DNA of 51,232 nt, taken from Oscillospiraceae bacterium (GTDB taxonomy: Bacteria; Bacillota; Clostridia; Oscillospirales; Oscillospiraceae). The translations under genes were made by a program, and so were the position numbers. Of the stretch, positions 30,518-38,480 are shown one piece after another (within the stretch, counting starts at the first letter, position 1; every line of letters starts with the position of its first letter). The notes below the pieces were generated by a model. That model did not search any database and had not been told where the DNA came from. It saw only the letters and a program-made list of their open reading frames with translations. The DNA lies in the NCBI GenBank assembly GCA_017550645.1, contig JAFZOI010000001.1:1-51232 (forward strand), written 5' to 3'.

Positions 30518-30653
30518 AAGCCTTCCCCCTCGGGGGGAAGGTGGGTGAGCGAAGCGAACCCGGATGAGGGGCGCTCGACAATTGAGTATTAAGGTAGCGG
30601 TCCACCTCATCAGTCACGGCTTCGCCGTGCCAGCTTCCCCTCAAGGGGAAGCC
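30518..30653. repeat. Gene-end repeat element, full copy
   Basis: A 136-bp unit: arm ccttccccctcggggggaag, the word gtgggtgagcgaagcgaacc, a short variable centre (ctcgacaattgag), and the right half with cacctcatcagtcacggc ending in aaggggaagcc. Very similar to 32582-32716. A further ttacgcagggga arm follows at 30672-30684. Confidence 0.88.
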
Positions 30654-30691
30654 AAGGGGGGAGCGTTTCCCCTTACGCAGGGGAGACATTG

Positions 30692-31207
30692 TCACACTCT
30701 CCTGATGAGCTCGGAATCGGGGCGGAACGCGGAGTGGCCCTGCGCGGGGGCGGCGTCCGGCGCGGGATAGCCCATGACGAGGAAGGCGACGGGCTCGAGG
30801 TCCTCGGGCAGCTCGAATTCGGCGCGCGCGGCGGCGGGATCGAACCACATGACCCACGTCGAGCCCACGCCGAGGTCGGAGGCCTCCATCATCATGTGCG
30901 TCGTCACTATCGAGGCGTCCACCCACCCGGAGGAGGCGCCGTCGAAGGGGCGCTTCCAGCTCTCGGCCTTGCTGGCGCAGACGAGGAGAGCCGTCTTCGT
31001 CCCGAAGTCGCACTTCGTGCAGCGGCGGAGCTTTTCAAGGCCGCCCTCGGAGGAGACGATGAAGATGCGGAAGGGCTGGAGATTGCGGGCCGTCGGGGCG
31101 ACGAGGCCGGCCTCGATTATCTTTTCGAGGTCCTCGGGCCGGACGGGCTCGCCGGTGAATTTGCGGACGGAATACCTCGCGCGCGCGAGGGAGAGAAAAT
31201 CTTTCAT
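30692..31207 (-). CDS. Nitroreductase family protein
   Basis: A 171-residue FMN-binding nitroreductase-fold protein. Family features are RARYSVRKFTGEPV at the start (FMN phosphate), APTARNLQPFRIFIV, and the C-terminal half VAFLVMGYPA. It is shorter than the classical enzymes by about 40 residues, as in many clostridial members. Such proteins reduce nitro compounds, quinones or flavins with NAD(P)H; the native substrate is unknown. Start ATG 31207 has AGAGGTG upstream. It is divergent from the MalY gene, each with its own promoter. Confidence 0.9.
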   Translation of the reverse strand: MKDFLSLARARYSVRKFTGEPVRPEDLEKIIEAGLVAPTARNLQPFRIFIVSSEGGLEKLRRCTKCDFGTKTALLVCASKAESWKRPFDGASSGWVDASIVTTHMMMEASDLGVGSTWVMWFDPAAARAEFELPEDLEPVAFLVMGYPAPDAAPAQGHSAFRPDSELIRRV

Positions 31208-31254
31208 TGTGACACCTCTTTTTCGTGTTGTCATATTTATTCATTTATAATGCC

Positions 31255-31283
31255 ATTTTATACCTGCGGGCGGGGGATTTCAA
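31255..31283 (-). promoter_or_regulatory. Sigma-70 promoter for the nitroreductase
   Basis: Minus strand TTGAAA (31283-31278), 17-bp spacer, TAAAAT (31260-31255). Confidence 0.6.
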
Positions 31284-31291
31284 GTCTTCCC

Positions 31292-31321
31292 TTGACCGCG
31301 CAGGGCGCGGCGGAATATAAT
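31292..31321 (+). promoter_or_regulatory. Sigma-70 promoter for the MalY/PatB gene
   Basis: TTGACC (31292-31297), 18-bp spacer, TATAAT (31316-31321). Confidence 0.7.
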
Positions 31322-31377
31322 CAAAAAAGAATATGCGCGCGCCGGCTCCGCGCCGGCGAATAAGGAGGAAACTCATT

Positions 31378-32574
31378 ATGTATGATTTTACTACCATGCT
31401 CGACCGCACGCAGAGCGACGCCATAGCCGTCCAGGTCGTCCCCGTCAAGGGCGTCGAGGTGCGAGAGGGCTTTTCGAAGATACCCATGTGGGTCGCGGAC
31501 ATGAATTTCGTCGGCTGCCCGAGCATCGACGCCGCGCTCGCCGAGCGCATCAAGACCCCCGCCTACGGCTATTTCATCACGCGCGCGGAGTACTACGACT
31601 CCATCATCCGCTGGCAGGCCGAGCGCCACGGCCTCGAGGGCCTTACCAAGGACATGATAGGCTATGAAAACGGCGTCCTCGGCGGCGTCGTCAGCGCGCT
31701 GCGCGTCTTCTGCTCCGAGGGCGGCAAGGTCCTGCTGCATACGCCGACCTATATAGGCTTCACGGGCTCGTTAAAGCGCAACGGCTTCGAGATCGTCCAT
31801 TCCCCGCTCCGCCTCGACGGAAACGGCGTTTGGCGCATGGACTTCGAGGACATGGAAAAGAAGATAAAGGACAACCATATCCACGCCGCCGTCATGTGCT
31901 CCCCGCACAACCCCTGCGGGCGCGTCTGGGAGCGGTGGGAGCTCGAGGCGGCGATGGAGGTATTCAGGCGCAACGACGTCTTCGTCGTCTCCGACGAGAT
32001 ATGGTCCGACATCATATTGAACGGGCATAAGCATATCCCGACGCTCGCCCTCGGCGAGGACGCGCGAAAGCGCACCGTCGCGCTCTACGCCCCGAGCAAG
32101 ACCTTCAACCTCGCGGGCCTCGTCGGGTCGTATCACGTCATCTGCGATCCCTACCTGCGCGACAGGGTGAACGCGCAGGCGGGTCTCACGGGCTACAACG
32201 CCTGCAACGTGCTCTCCATGCACGCGCTCATCGGCGCGTACAAGCCGGAGGGCGCCCGGTGGGTCGACGAGCTCTGCGAGGTTCTGAGCGACAACGTAAA
32301 CTACGCCTGCGACTATATCGCCGAGCGCTTCAACGGCGTCTTCACAGCCCGCGCCGAGGGGACGTACATGCTCCTGCTCGACTGCGAGGGCTGGTGCCGC
32401 GAGCACGGGAAGACCATAGACGACGTCCAGCGCGCGGGCACCGCCGTCGGCGTCATTTGGCAGGACGCGCGCCCGTTCAACGTGCCGTACGGGATAAGGA
32501 TGAACCTCGCCGTCCCGACAGCGCTCGTGCGCGAGGCGATGGACAGGCTGGACAAATACGTCTTCAACGCGTAA
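31378..32574 (+). CDS. MalY/PatB family PLP-dependent C-S lyase / aminotransferase
   Basis: A 398-residue fold-type I PLP enzyme. It shows the MalY/PatB signature at the start (IPMWVADMNF), SPHNPCGRVW for substrate binding, VVSDEIWSDI (PLP-pyridine Asp) and the Schiff-base lysine in APSKTFNLAG. Relatives are cystathionine beta-lyases that release homocysteine, pyruvate and ammonia; some act mainly as aminotransferases. It is cytosolic. Start ATG 31378 has AAGGAGG upstream. Repeat DNA follows, with no clear terminator. Confidence 0.92.
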   Translation: MYDFTTMLDRTQSDAIAVQVVPVKGVEVREGFSKIPMWVADMNFVGCPSIDAALAERIKTPAYGYFITRAEYYDSIIRWQAERHGLEGLTKDMIGYENGVLGGVVSALRVFCSEGGKVLLHTPTYIGFTGSLKRNGFEIVHSPLRLDGNGVWRMDFEDMEKKIKDNHIHAAVMCSPHNPCGRVWERWELEAAMEVFRRNDVFVVSDEIWSDIILNGHKHIPTLALGEDARKRTVALYAPSKTFNLAGLVGSYHVICDPYLRDRVNAQAGLTGYNACNVLSMHALIGAYKPEGARWVDELCEVLSDNVNYACDYIAERFNGVFTARAEGTYMLLLDCEGWCREHGKTIDDVQRAGTAVGVIWQDARPFNVPYGIRMNLAVPTALVREAMDRLDKYVFNA

Positions 32575-32581
32575 CCCATAA

Positions 32582-32716
32582 AAGCCTTCTCCTTCGGGGG
32601 AAGGTGGGTTAGCGAAGCGAACCCGGATGAGGGGCGCTCGATGATCGAGCATGGCGGCAGCGGTCCACCTCATCAGTCACGGCTTCGCCGTGCCGGCTTC
32701 CCCTCAAGGGGAAGCC
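32582..32716. repeat. Gene-end repeat element, full copy
   Basis: A 135-bp unit closely matching 30518-30653, with the variable centre ctcgatgatcgagc forming a small palindrome. It ends a few bases before the methyltransferase ribosome binding site. Confidence 0.88.
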
Positions 32717-32751
32717 TATGGGAAGTGCGATCCGGCACGAGGAGGAATATT

Positions 32752-33369
32752 ATGCGCGACAGCGAGGGCTTCGATCAGTGGGCAGATAAATACGACGACC
32801 ACGTCCGCGAGGGCGAGCGCGAGGGAGGCTATCCCTTCGCGGGCTACGGCGAGGTGCACGAGCGCATCTTCCGCCGCGTCACGGCGAAGAAAAACGCCGC
32901 CGTGCTCGACCTCGGCTTCGGCACGGGGACGCTGACTGCGCGGCTCTATGACGCGGGCTGCGAGGTATACGGGCAGGACTTTTCAAAGAAGATGCTCGAG
33001 GCCGCCGCGGCTAAGATGCCCGGCGCGAAGCTGTACCTCGGCGACCTGAAGGATGGGCTCGCCGGGCCGCTGCGGGGCCTGACCTTCGACTTCATAATCG
33101 CGACCTACGCGCTCCACCACCTGACGGACCCGCAGAAGGCCGCGCTCCTGCGGGAGCTGCGCGGAAGGCTGCGCGAGGGTGGGGCGATCCTCGTCGGGGA
33201 CGTGTCGTTTCCGGACGCCGCCGCGAGGGAGGCCTGCCGCATCGCCGCCGGGGACGAATGGGATACGGACGAATACTACGCGGCCTTCGACGGGCTCGCG
33301 CGGGAGCTGCCCGGCCTCAGATTCGAGCGCGTCTCCCTCTGCGCGGGGATAATGACGCTGGGAAAGTGA
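32752..33369 (+). CDS. Class I SAM-dependent methyltransferase
   Basis: A 205-residue Rossmann-fold methyltransferase. Motif I is VLDLGFGTGTL, the acidic end of strand 2 is YGQDFSKKML, and motif IV is FDFIIATYALHHL, followed by the GGAILVGDV strand. It resembles the small YrrT/YqeM-type enzymes; the substrate cannot be told. Start ATG 32752 is preceded by a strong GAGGAGG. The gene begins right after a repeat element and ends with its own terminator at 33382. Confidence 0.87.
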   Translation: MRDSEGFDQWADKYDDHVREGEREGGYPFAGYGEVHERIFRRVTAKKNAAVLDLGFGTGTLTARLYDAGCEVYGQDFSKKMLEAAAAKMPGAKLYLGDLKDGLAGPLRGLTFDFIIATYALHHLTDPQKAALLRELRGRLREGGAILVGDVSFPDAAAREACRIAAGDEWDTDEYYAAFDGLARELPGLRFERVSLCAGIMTLGK

Positions 33370-33381
33370 AAAACGGAGCGG

Positions 33382-33408
33382 CGGGGAGCGAAAGAGCTCC
33401 CCGTTTTT
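33382..33408 (+). terminator. Methyltransferase terminator
   Basis: Stem cggggagc / gctccccg with loop gaaaga, then ttttt. Confidence 0.88.
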
Positions 33409-33422
33409 CTTTGTCCGCGTCG

Positions 33423-33451
33423 TTGAAAATCAAGGCGGATTGGTATATTTT
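33423..33451 (+). promoter_or_regulatory. Probable promoter for the ion channel gene
   Basis: TTGAAA (33423-33428) with TATTTT at 33446-33451 (17-bp spacer) or TATATT at 33444-33449 (15 bp); within A/T-rich sequence. Confidence 0.5.
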
Positions 33452-33494
33452 ATTAGAAAAAGCGCAGTCGGCGCGCCCAAAAGGAGACGGGGAA

Positions 33495-34280
33495 ATGACC
33501 CGAAAGAGACTTTTTGAGATAATCGAGAAATCCGACATTAACGACAGGCCGGGCACGGCGTACGACTTTTTCATGATCGCCGTCATCGTCGTGAGCCTCG
33601 TGCCGCTTGCGTTCAAAAACGACGGGCCCGTTTTCGCCGTCGCGGAGAAGGTATGCGTCGTGATCTTCATCATCGATTACCTGCTCCGGTGGGCGACGGC
33701 GGACTATAAGTTCGGCAAGCGCGGGGCGCTGTCGTTCATAAGATACCCCGTATCGCCCATGGCGATAGTCGACCTGCTCTCGATACTGCCGTCGCTGACC
33801 TTCCTCGGCGGCGGGTTCAGGCTCCTGCGCGTCCTGCGCACGATGCGCGCGCTGCGAGTCCTGCGCGTCTTCAAGGCGATGCGCTATTCGCGCACCTTCG
33901 CCATAATAGGCGACGTGCTCCGCTCGTCGAAAAAGAGCCTCATAGCGGTCGGCACCCTCGCCGTCGGGTACATACTCATCTCGGCGCTGGTCATCTTCAA
34001 CGTTGAGCCGGAGTCGTTCAAGTCGTTCTTCGAGGCCGTCTATTGGGCGACCGTCTCGCTCACGACCGTCGGCTACGGGGATATCTACCCCGTGTCGACG
34101 CTCGGGCGGATAATAACGATGGCCTCGTCCATATTCGGCATCGCCATCGTCGCGCTCCCCGCCGGCATCATAACGGCCGGGTACATGACGGAGATAAGGA
34201 AGGCCGAGGCGCAGGAGAGGGCCGTCGAGGCCGCCGAGGAGCGGCAGGAGCTCGCGGTCCGATGCGAAAAGGAGGAATGA
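33495..34280 (+). CDS. Voltage-gated potassium channel (Kv-type, six helices)
   Basis: A 261-residue membrane protein with a voltage-sensor domain (helices at about 26-46 and 52-70, and an arginine-rich S4, FRLLRVLRTMRALRVLRVFK) and a pore domain. The selectivity filter is TTVGYGDIYP, typical of potassium channels. A C-terminal charged coiled stretch follows (about 230-261). It should tetramerise and pass K+. Start ATG 33495 has AAGGAGA upstream. A small lipoprotein gene follows after four bases and is probably cotranscribed. Confidence 0.93.
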   Translation: MTRKRLFEIIEKSDINDRPGTAYDFFMIAVIVVSLVPLAFKNDGPVFAVAEKVCVVIFIIDYLLRWATADYKFGKRGALSFIRYPVSPMAIVDLLSILPSLTFLGGGFRLLRVLRTMRALRVLRVFKAMRYSRTFAIIGDVLRSSKKSLIAVGTLAVGYILISALVIFNVEPESFKSFFEAVYWATVSLTTVGYGDIYPVSTLGRIITMASSIFGIAIVALPAGIITAGYMTEIRKAEAQERAVEAAEERQELAVRCEKEE

Positions 34281-34284
34281 TGAC

Positions 34285-34671
34285 ATGAAGAGGATGATCG
34301 CGTTCATTCTTGCCGCGGCGCTCGTTTTCGCGCTCGCGGGGTGCGGGAAGAAGCCGCCCAAGGGGAATATCACGGCGCTGTCTTTCGAGGACGCTTCGGA
34401 CGTGACGCTCCGTGTCGGGGAGGCCGCGATAAACCAAAAGCTCATCGTCGAATTCAAGTACCGCTCCGACTTCAAGCCGGAGTACGTCTCGTTCGTCAGC
34501 GCCGATCCGGATATCGCGGGCGTAACGTATCTGGGCAATCTCATCGCGTCCGAGCTTTATTTCAGGATAGACGGGCTCGCGCCCGGCGAGACGGAGGTCT
34601 GGGCCGAGGCCGAGGACGGGGCCGTTTTGACCGAACGGATACGGGTCGTCGTGCTCGCGCCGGAGGAATAA
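34285..34671 (+). CDS. Small lipoprotein with Ig-like (Big2-type) domain
   Basis: A 128-residue lipoprotein. The signal peptide MKRMIAFILAAALVFALAGC ends in lipidated Cys20. The mature part shows the order of strands of a bacterial Ig-like domain: VTLRVGEA, FVSADPDIAGV, and LAPGETEVWAEAEDG. Such domains mediate surface contacts. It follows the ion channel gene by four bases, so the two share a transcript, which may mean a common role at the membrane (inference). The ribosome site GGAGGAA lies within the end of the channel gene. Confidence 0.8.
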   Translation: MKRMIAFILAAALVFALAGCGKKPPKGNITALSFEDASDVTLRVGEAAINQKLIVEFKYRSDFKPEYVSFVSADPDIAGVTYLGNLIASELYFRIDGLAPGETEVWAEAEDGAVLTERIRVVVLAPEE

Positions 34672-34677
34672 AAACGA

Positions 34678-34704
34678 GCGGGAGGCGTCGTGCCTCCCGC
34701 TTTT
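34678..34704 (+). terminator. Terminator after the lipoprotein gene
   Basis: Stem gcgggaggc / gcctcccgc, loop gtcgt, then tttt. Confidence 0.88.
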
Positions 34705-34758
34705 GCATGGCCGTCTCCGCATCTTACCCGCGGATTTCGGCCTCTCAGCGCAAAACAG

Positions 34759-34787
34759 ATGACAAAAAGCGTCCGCCCGATCATAAT
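34759..34787 (+). promoter_or_regulatory. Promoter for the LytTR-DUF3021 operon
   Basis: ATGACA (34759-34764), 17-bp spacer, CATAAT (34782-34787). LytTR factors of this kind usually regulate their own operon, but no repeat-type operator was identified. Confidence 0.5.
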
Positions 34788-34834
34788 GTCGTCAGATCGA
34801 GCCGATGCGCACTCGGCAAGAAGGGTGGTCTTTT

Positions 34835-35269
34835 ATGCAGGTCAAGATCGAAGTCTCGCCGGAGCACACGCCTCCGCGGGCGGTCATCTATACCGATAGG
34901 ATGACGCCGGAAATACAGCGCGCCTTGGACATTTTGCAGGCAAAGGACGCCCCCGTTCTTGCCGAGCGGGGCGGGCGCACGTTCCTGCTCAGCGGGCAGG
35001 AGGTCTACATGGTCCGGGTAGTTGGCGGGGAAACGAAGCTCTATACGAAAAAGGAAGAGTTCGGCACGCGGAAACGCCTCTATGAAGTGTTGGATCAGTT
35101 GGGCGGCGGCTTCATGCAGATATCCAAGTCCTGCGCCGTCAACCTCTCCTATGCCGAGAGCGTGGAGGCGGGATTCGGGGGAAGCCTGCTCCTGAAAATG
35201 AAAAACGGGCTGTCCGATTACGTTTCCCGAAAGTATTTGCCAGGCCTCAAAAGCTATTTGGGGATTTAG
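34835..35269 (+). CDS. LytTR-type DNA-binding regulator
   Basis: A 144-residue protein. The C-terminal LytTR DNA-binding domain is recognisable (KKEEFGTRKRLYEVLDQL, then FMQISKSCAVNLSYAES, and a final YVSRKYLPGLKSYLG). It has no receiver domain; the N-terminal part (about 1-50) is small and unusual. This architecture, followed by a DUF3021 membrane protein, is common in Firmicutes, where the pair is an autoregulated unit with the membrane protein likely restraining the regulator. Start ATG 34835 with AAGGGTGG upstream. Confidence 0.88.
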   Translation: MQVKIEVSPEHTPPRAVIYTDRMTPEIQRALDILQAKDAPVLAERGGRTFLLSGQEVYMVRVVGGETKLYTKKEEFGTRKRLYEVLDQLGGGFMQISKSCAVNLSYAESVEAGFGGSLLLKMKNGLSDYVSRKYLPGLKSYLGI

Positions 35270-35280
35270 GAGGAAAAACG

Positions 35281-35724
35281 ATGAAGAAGAAAGACAGCGT
35301 GGCGTTCATGATACGGCGCACGAAAACTACGGTGGCGATCGCCTCTTTCCTGTTCCTGCTCAGCAGCCTGATCTCCGATATCAACATGGGAGGCGTCTGG
35401 TCCACGTCCGGTTATTCGGTCACGAAAATGGCCCTCGGCAGCCTCGGTATCGGGCTCGGCTTCGGCCTGCCCTGCATCATCTACGCAAACGAAAGGCTGA
35501 GCCCCTCCGTGCAGATACTGCTGCACATGACGATAGGCTGCGCCGTGATGCTGGCGATAGCGTTCCTCGTCGGCTGGATACCGACGGACAAGGGGCTGCT
35601 CCCCGCGCTCGCGGTGATCGCGGCCATGCTCCTGACCGCCTTTATCATAGCGGTCCTGTCGTACCGCCGGCAAAAGAAGCTGGCCGAGAAGATCAACAGG
35701 GAATTGGAGCAAAGACGCGGCTGA
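35281..35724 (+). CDS. DUF3021 membrane protein, partner of LytTR regulator
   Basis: A 147-residue protein with four transmembrane helices (about 17-34, 48-70, 80-100 and 112-130) and a basic cytosolic tail ending in charged residues. It matches DUF3021 proteins, which nearly always follow a LytTR regulator, here 11 bases downstream. The probable role is to control the regulator at the membrane, by analogy with known LytTR inhibitor pairs. The start has TTAGGAGGAAAAACG upstream, a strong site. Confidence 0.87.
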   Translation: MKKKDSVAFMIRRTKTTVAIASFLFLLSSLISDINMGGVWSTSGYSVTKMALGSLGIGLGFGLPCIIYANERLSPSVQILLHMTIGCAVMLAIAFLVGWIPTDKGLLPALAVIAAMLLTAFIIAVLSYRRQKKLAEKINRELEQRRG

Positions 35725-35771
35725 GGCGCACGGCGTGCCGCTTCAATGACGCGCGCCGCGGACAAAAGCGC

Positions 35772-35810
35772 GAAGGGGACGCTTCACGGGGAAGCGCCCC
35801 CTTCTTTTTT
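35772..35810. terminator. Bidirectional terminator between DUF3021 and ridA
   Basis: Fourteen-base stem gaaggggacgcttc / gaagcgcccccttc (one mismatch), loop acggg, T-run on the plus side and A-containing sequence on the other. It serves both convergent genes. Confidence 0.9.
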
Positions 35811-35818
35811 CGCTTGTC

Positions 35819-36190
35819 TCAGAGCTCGGCGACGGCTTCGATCTCGACGAGCGCGCCCTTGGGCAGATTCGAGACCTCGACGCAGCTCCGCGCCGGTCTG
35901 CCGGGGAAAAACTCCGCGTAGACCTCGTTGAACGCGGCAAAATCGTTCATGTCGGCAATAAAGCAGGTCGTCTTGAGGACCCTGTCGAGCCCGCTGCCCG
36001 CGGCCTCCAGCACGGCGGCGAGGTTTTGCGCCGCGCGGCGGGTCTGGCCTGCTATGTCGGCGGCTTCGATATTGCCCGTCGCGGGGTCGATGGGTATCTG
36101 CCCGGAGGCGAAGACGAGGCCTCCGGCGACCTTCGCCTGCGAATAGGGGCCTATGGCGGCGGGGGCGTTTTTCGTTTCGACGGTTTTCAT
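35819..36190 (-). CDS. ridA: RidA family reactive enamine/imine deaminase
   Basis: A 123-residue RidA/YjgF protein, a trimeric enzyme that hydrolyses reactive enamines and imines released by PLP-dependent dehydratases. The family signatures are AIGPYSQA, FASGQIPID, and the C-terminal RSCVEVSNLPKGALVEIEAVA, including the key arginine. The full length is normal. The start has AAAGGAG upstream, and a perfect-consensus promoter lies at 36235-36263. Confidence 0.96.
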   Translation of the reverse strand: MKTVETKNAPAAIGPYSQAKVAGGLVFASGQIPIDPATGNIEAADIAGQTRRAAQNLAAVLEAAGSGLDRVLKTTCFIADMNDFAAFNEVYAEFFPGRPARSCVEVSNLPKGALVEIEAVAEL

Positions 36191-36234
36191 GGAAAGCTCC
36201 TTTCTGCCGCTTCGCGGCGGGGAGGTTTTTCTTG

Positions 36235-36263
36235 ATTATATTGGCGGCGCGGCGCGCTGTCAA
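36235..36263 (-). promoter_or_regulatory. Sigma-70 promoter for ridA
   Basis: Minus strand TTGACA (36263-36258), 17-bp spacer, TATAAT (36240-36235): full consensus. The rest of the 324-bp gap to the next gene holds only the promoter at 36387. Confidence 0.78.
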
Positions 36264-36386
36264 CGGGGGAGGGAAGACGCGGGGTGAAGTTCGCGCCCGC
36301 GGCGCACGTGAAGTCGCCCCTTGCTGGACGGTGAAGTTTTTGCCCGACGGCAGAAGAGATTCGGAGCTTGCGGCGGCGCGGCGAGG

Positions 36387-36414
36387 TTGCATTTTTCGCG
36401 TAAAGTGGTAAAAT
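36387..36414 (+). promoter_or_regulatory. Sigma-70 promoter for URO-D 3
   Basis: TTGCAT (36387-36392), 16-bp spacer, TAAAAT (36409-36414). Confidence 0.6.
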
Positions 36415-36514
36415 GGGTAAAACGATCTCCGGCGGGAGCGGGAAGGGCCCCGGCGGAGATGAGAAAACTGCTGAAAGGAATAATATAAACAGGAAGGAAC
36501 ACAGGAGGAATACT

Positions 36515-37510
36515 ATGCTTACGGTACTTGAAAACCTGCGCGAGACCATGAAGGCGGACGGGCATCCCGACCGCTTCGTCAACCAGTATGAGTTCATGAA
36601 CATCCTCATACCCGACTCGTACTACATGGGCGACTACCCCTTCGCCCCCGGCGAGGGCTACGACCAATACGGCGTGTTCTGGCGCTTCCCCCCGACGCAG
36701 ATGGGCCCGTTCCCCGTCCATGACGAGGAGCACAAGGTCATCAAGGAGGACATCTCCGAGTGGCGCGCGAAGCTGACTCATCTGCCCGTCGCGCCCCCGG
36801 TGCCCGACTATTGGGGCATGCTCAACGGAATGGCCGCCGGCACCGACCCCGAAAACCAGTTCACGACGGCGTTCCACCCGCAGGGCGTTTTCGAGCGCTA
36901 CCACTCCCTCATGGGCGTGGACGACGCGCTGCTCTCGTTCTACACCGATCCCGACGAGGCGCACGCCCTCATCGACTTCATCACCGACGCCGAGCTCGAC
37001 TTCGCCAAGAACATCATGGACCGCATCCCCAACGTCAAGTGCCTGCTGCACCACGACGACTGGGGCAGCGCCATCAACTCCTTCATGTCGCCCGACATGT
37101 TCGAGGAGTTCCTGCTGCCCGCCTATAAGAAGATATACGGCTACTGGCACGAGCGCGGCGTCGAGGTCATAGTCCACCATAACGACGCCTACTCGGCAAA
37201 CCTCGTCCCCTATATGATCGAGATGGGCATGGACATCTGGCAGGGCTGCTTCCCCTCCAACAACCTCCCCGCCCTCATCGAGAAGTACAAGGGCCAGATC
37301 ACCTTCATGGGCGAGATAGAGACGCGCTTCTGCGACCTGCCTGACTGGACCGAGGAGAAGATACGCGCCGAGGTCGAGCGCGCCTGCCGCAAGTGCAAGG
37401 GCCCGAGCTTCATCCCGTGCCTGACCGCGGGACTGCCGATCAGCTCCTTCCCCGGCGTCTACGAGTGCGTCAGCAAGGAGATAGACCGCATGAGCAAGGA
37501 GCTCTTTTGA
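36515..37510 (+). CDS. Uroporphyrinogen decarboxylase family protein (URO-D 3), zinc motif altered
   Basis: A 331-residue URO-D superfamily protein. The barrel pattern is intact, but the position of the HxC zinc motif reads HHNDAY (His222, Asp224), so the first cysteine is missing; there are later cysteines in KCKGPSFIPCLT. It is therefore not a standard MtaA-type methyltransferase, and its metal chemistry, if any, must differ. HemE is also unlikely because the genes around it are not heme genes. Start ATG 36515 has CAGGAGG upstream; the longer frame runs through the promoter. A strong terminator follows. Related genes are at 12299 and 17402. Confidence 0.83.
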   Translation: MLTVLENLRETMKADGHPDRFVNQYEFMNILIPDSYYMGDYPFAPGEGYDQYGVFWRFPPTQMGPFPVHDEEHKVIKEDISEWRAKLTHLPVAPPVPDYWGMLNGMAAGTDPENQFTTAFHPQGVFERYHSLMGVDDALLSFYTDPDEAHALIDFITDAELDFAKNIMDRIPNVKCLLHHDDWGSAINSFMSPDMFEEFLLPAYKKIYGYWHERGVEVIVHHNDAYSANLVPYMIEMGMDIWQGCFPSNNLPALIEKYKGQITFMGEIETRFCDLPDWTEEKIRAEVERACRKCKGPSFIPCLTAGLPISSFPGVYECVSKEIDRMSKELF

Positions 37511-37537
37511 GCGACGAAAAAAGGCGAATAAAGCCGA

Positions 37538-37567
37538 AAGCAGCCGGAGAGATCCGGCTGCTTTTTT
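37538..37567 (+). terminator. Terminator of URO-D 3
   Basis: Stem aagcagccgga / tccggctgctt, loop gaga, then tttttt. Confidence 0.92.
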
Positions 37568-37594
37568 GCGCGTCTTCGATGCGGATGTTATTGG

Positions 37595-37880
37595 ATCCGA
37601 CCCTTCCGGCCCCTTCGGGTCCGCCTCCCCTTCGCAAGGGGAGGCTTTGATGCGCTTCCCATGGGCTTCCCCTTGAGGGTAGCGAAGCGGCGCCGCGGTA
37701 GTGAATGACGTGCCGGGGGCACGTCAGAGCCGCGGCGTGACCGAGCCGCAGCGAGAAGCTGTCGAGCGCAAGCGAGACTGATGAGGTGTATCTTCGTCCC
37801 GCCGCGTTGTTCCACCTCATCCGTCATCCGCCTTGCGTGAGACGGCGAATGCCACCTTCCCCTCAAGGGGAAGGCTTTGG
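37595..37880. repeat. Repeat mosaic between URO-D 3 and dpaB
   Basis: The 397-bp gap contains arms of several gene-end elements: cctccccttcgcaaggggagg (37624-37644), gcttccccttgagggtag (37665-37682), a central gagcgcaagcgagactgatg word, and cttcccctcaaggggaagg (37856-37874). No gene was seen. Confidence 0.7.
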
Positions 37881-37907
37881 GGGTGCGGAAGGAAGACTTT
37901 GGAACGG

Positions 37908-38480
37908 TCACTGCGCTCCGAGGAGGAGGGGCTGGAGCTGGCGGCCGTCGAGCGCGGCGGCGAGCGCCGCGGGGATGAGCGAAAAATCCGCCACGAGCGA
38001 GGTCGGCTTGCCCTCCGGGTCGTCCTGCCGGAAGGGGACGAAGAAGTACCCCCGCCGCGCGAGGAGCTCTCCGAGGTTTTTCGCGTTGCCGGAGAGCGCG
38101 TCGTTGGAGCTCACGGCGAGCAGGACGGGGCCGCCGTTTCGAAGCTGAGCCTTGCAGGCGAGCGTCACCGCCGTCGCGGCCGAGCCGGAGGCCAGCGCCG
38201 AGAGCGCGCTCCCCGTGCAGGGCGCGACGACGACCGCCTCGAAGAGGCGGCGCGGGCCGATGGGCTCGACCTCCGTCAGCTCCGTAAGCGGCTCGCGCCC
38301 GCAGATGGCTGCGACCTTTTCGCGGAAGTCCGCGGCCGCGCCGAAGCGCGTGTCGAGCGTCGCCGTGACTCGGGAAAATATCGGGGTAACTTCATATTCG
38401 CGGGCGAGGGCTTCCAGCACGGGCGGTATCTTCGAGAACGTGCAGAACGAGCCCGTGACGGCGAAGGCTATCCTTTTCAC
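37908..38480 (-). CDS. dpaB: Dipicolinate synthase subunit B
   Basis: A 190-residue flavoprotein-like subunit (SpoVFB family) that, with DpaA, makes dipicolinic acid for the spore core. Features are the N-terminal IAFAVTGSFCTF and the motif VVVAPCTGSALSALASG, both typical of the family. The start overlaps the dpaA stop by four bases (ATGA), so translation is coupled. Expression is expected in the mother cell late in sporulation. Confidence 0.95.
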   Translation of the reverse strand: MKRIAFAVTGSFCTFSKIPPVLEALAREYEVTPIFSRVTATLDTRFGAAADFREKVAAICGREPLTELTEVEPIGPRRLFEAVVVAPCTGSALSALASGSAATAVTLACKAQLRNGGPVLLAVSSNDALSGNAKNLGELLARRGYFFVPFRQDDPEGKPTSLVADFSLIPAALAAALDGRQLQPLLLGAQ

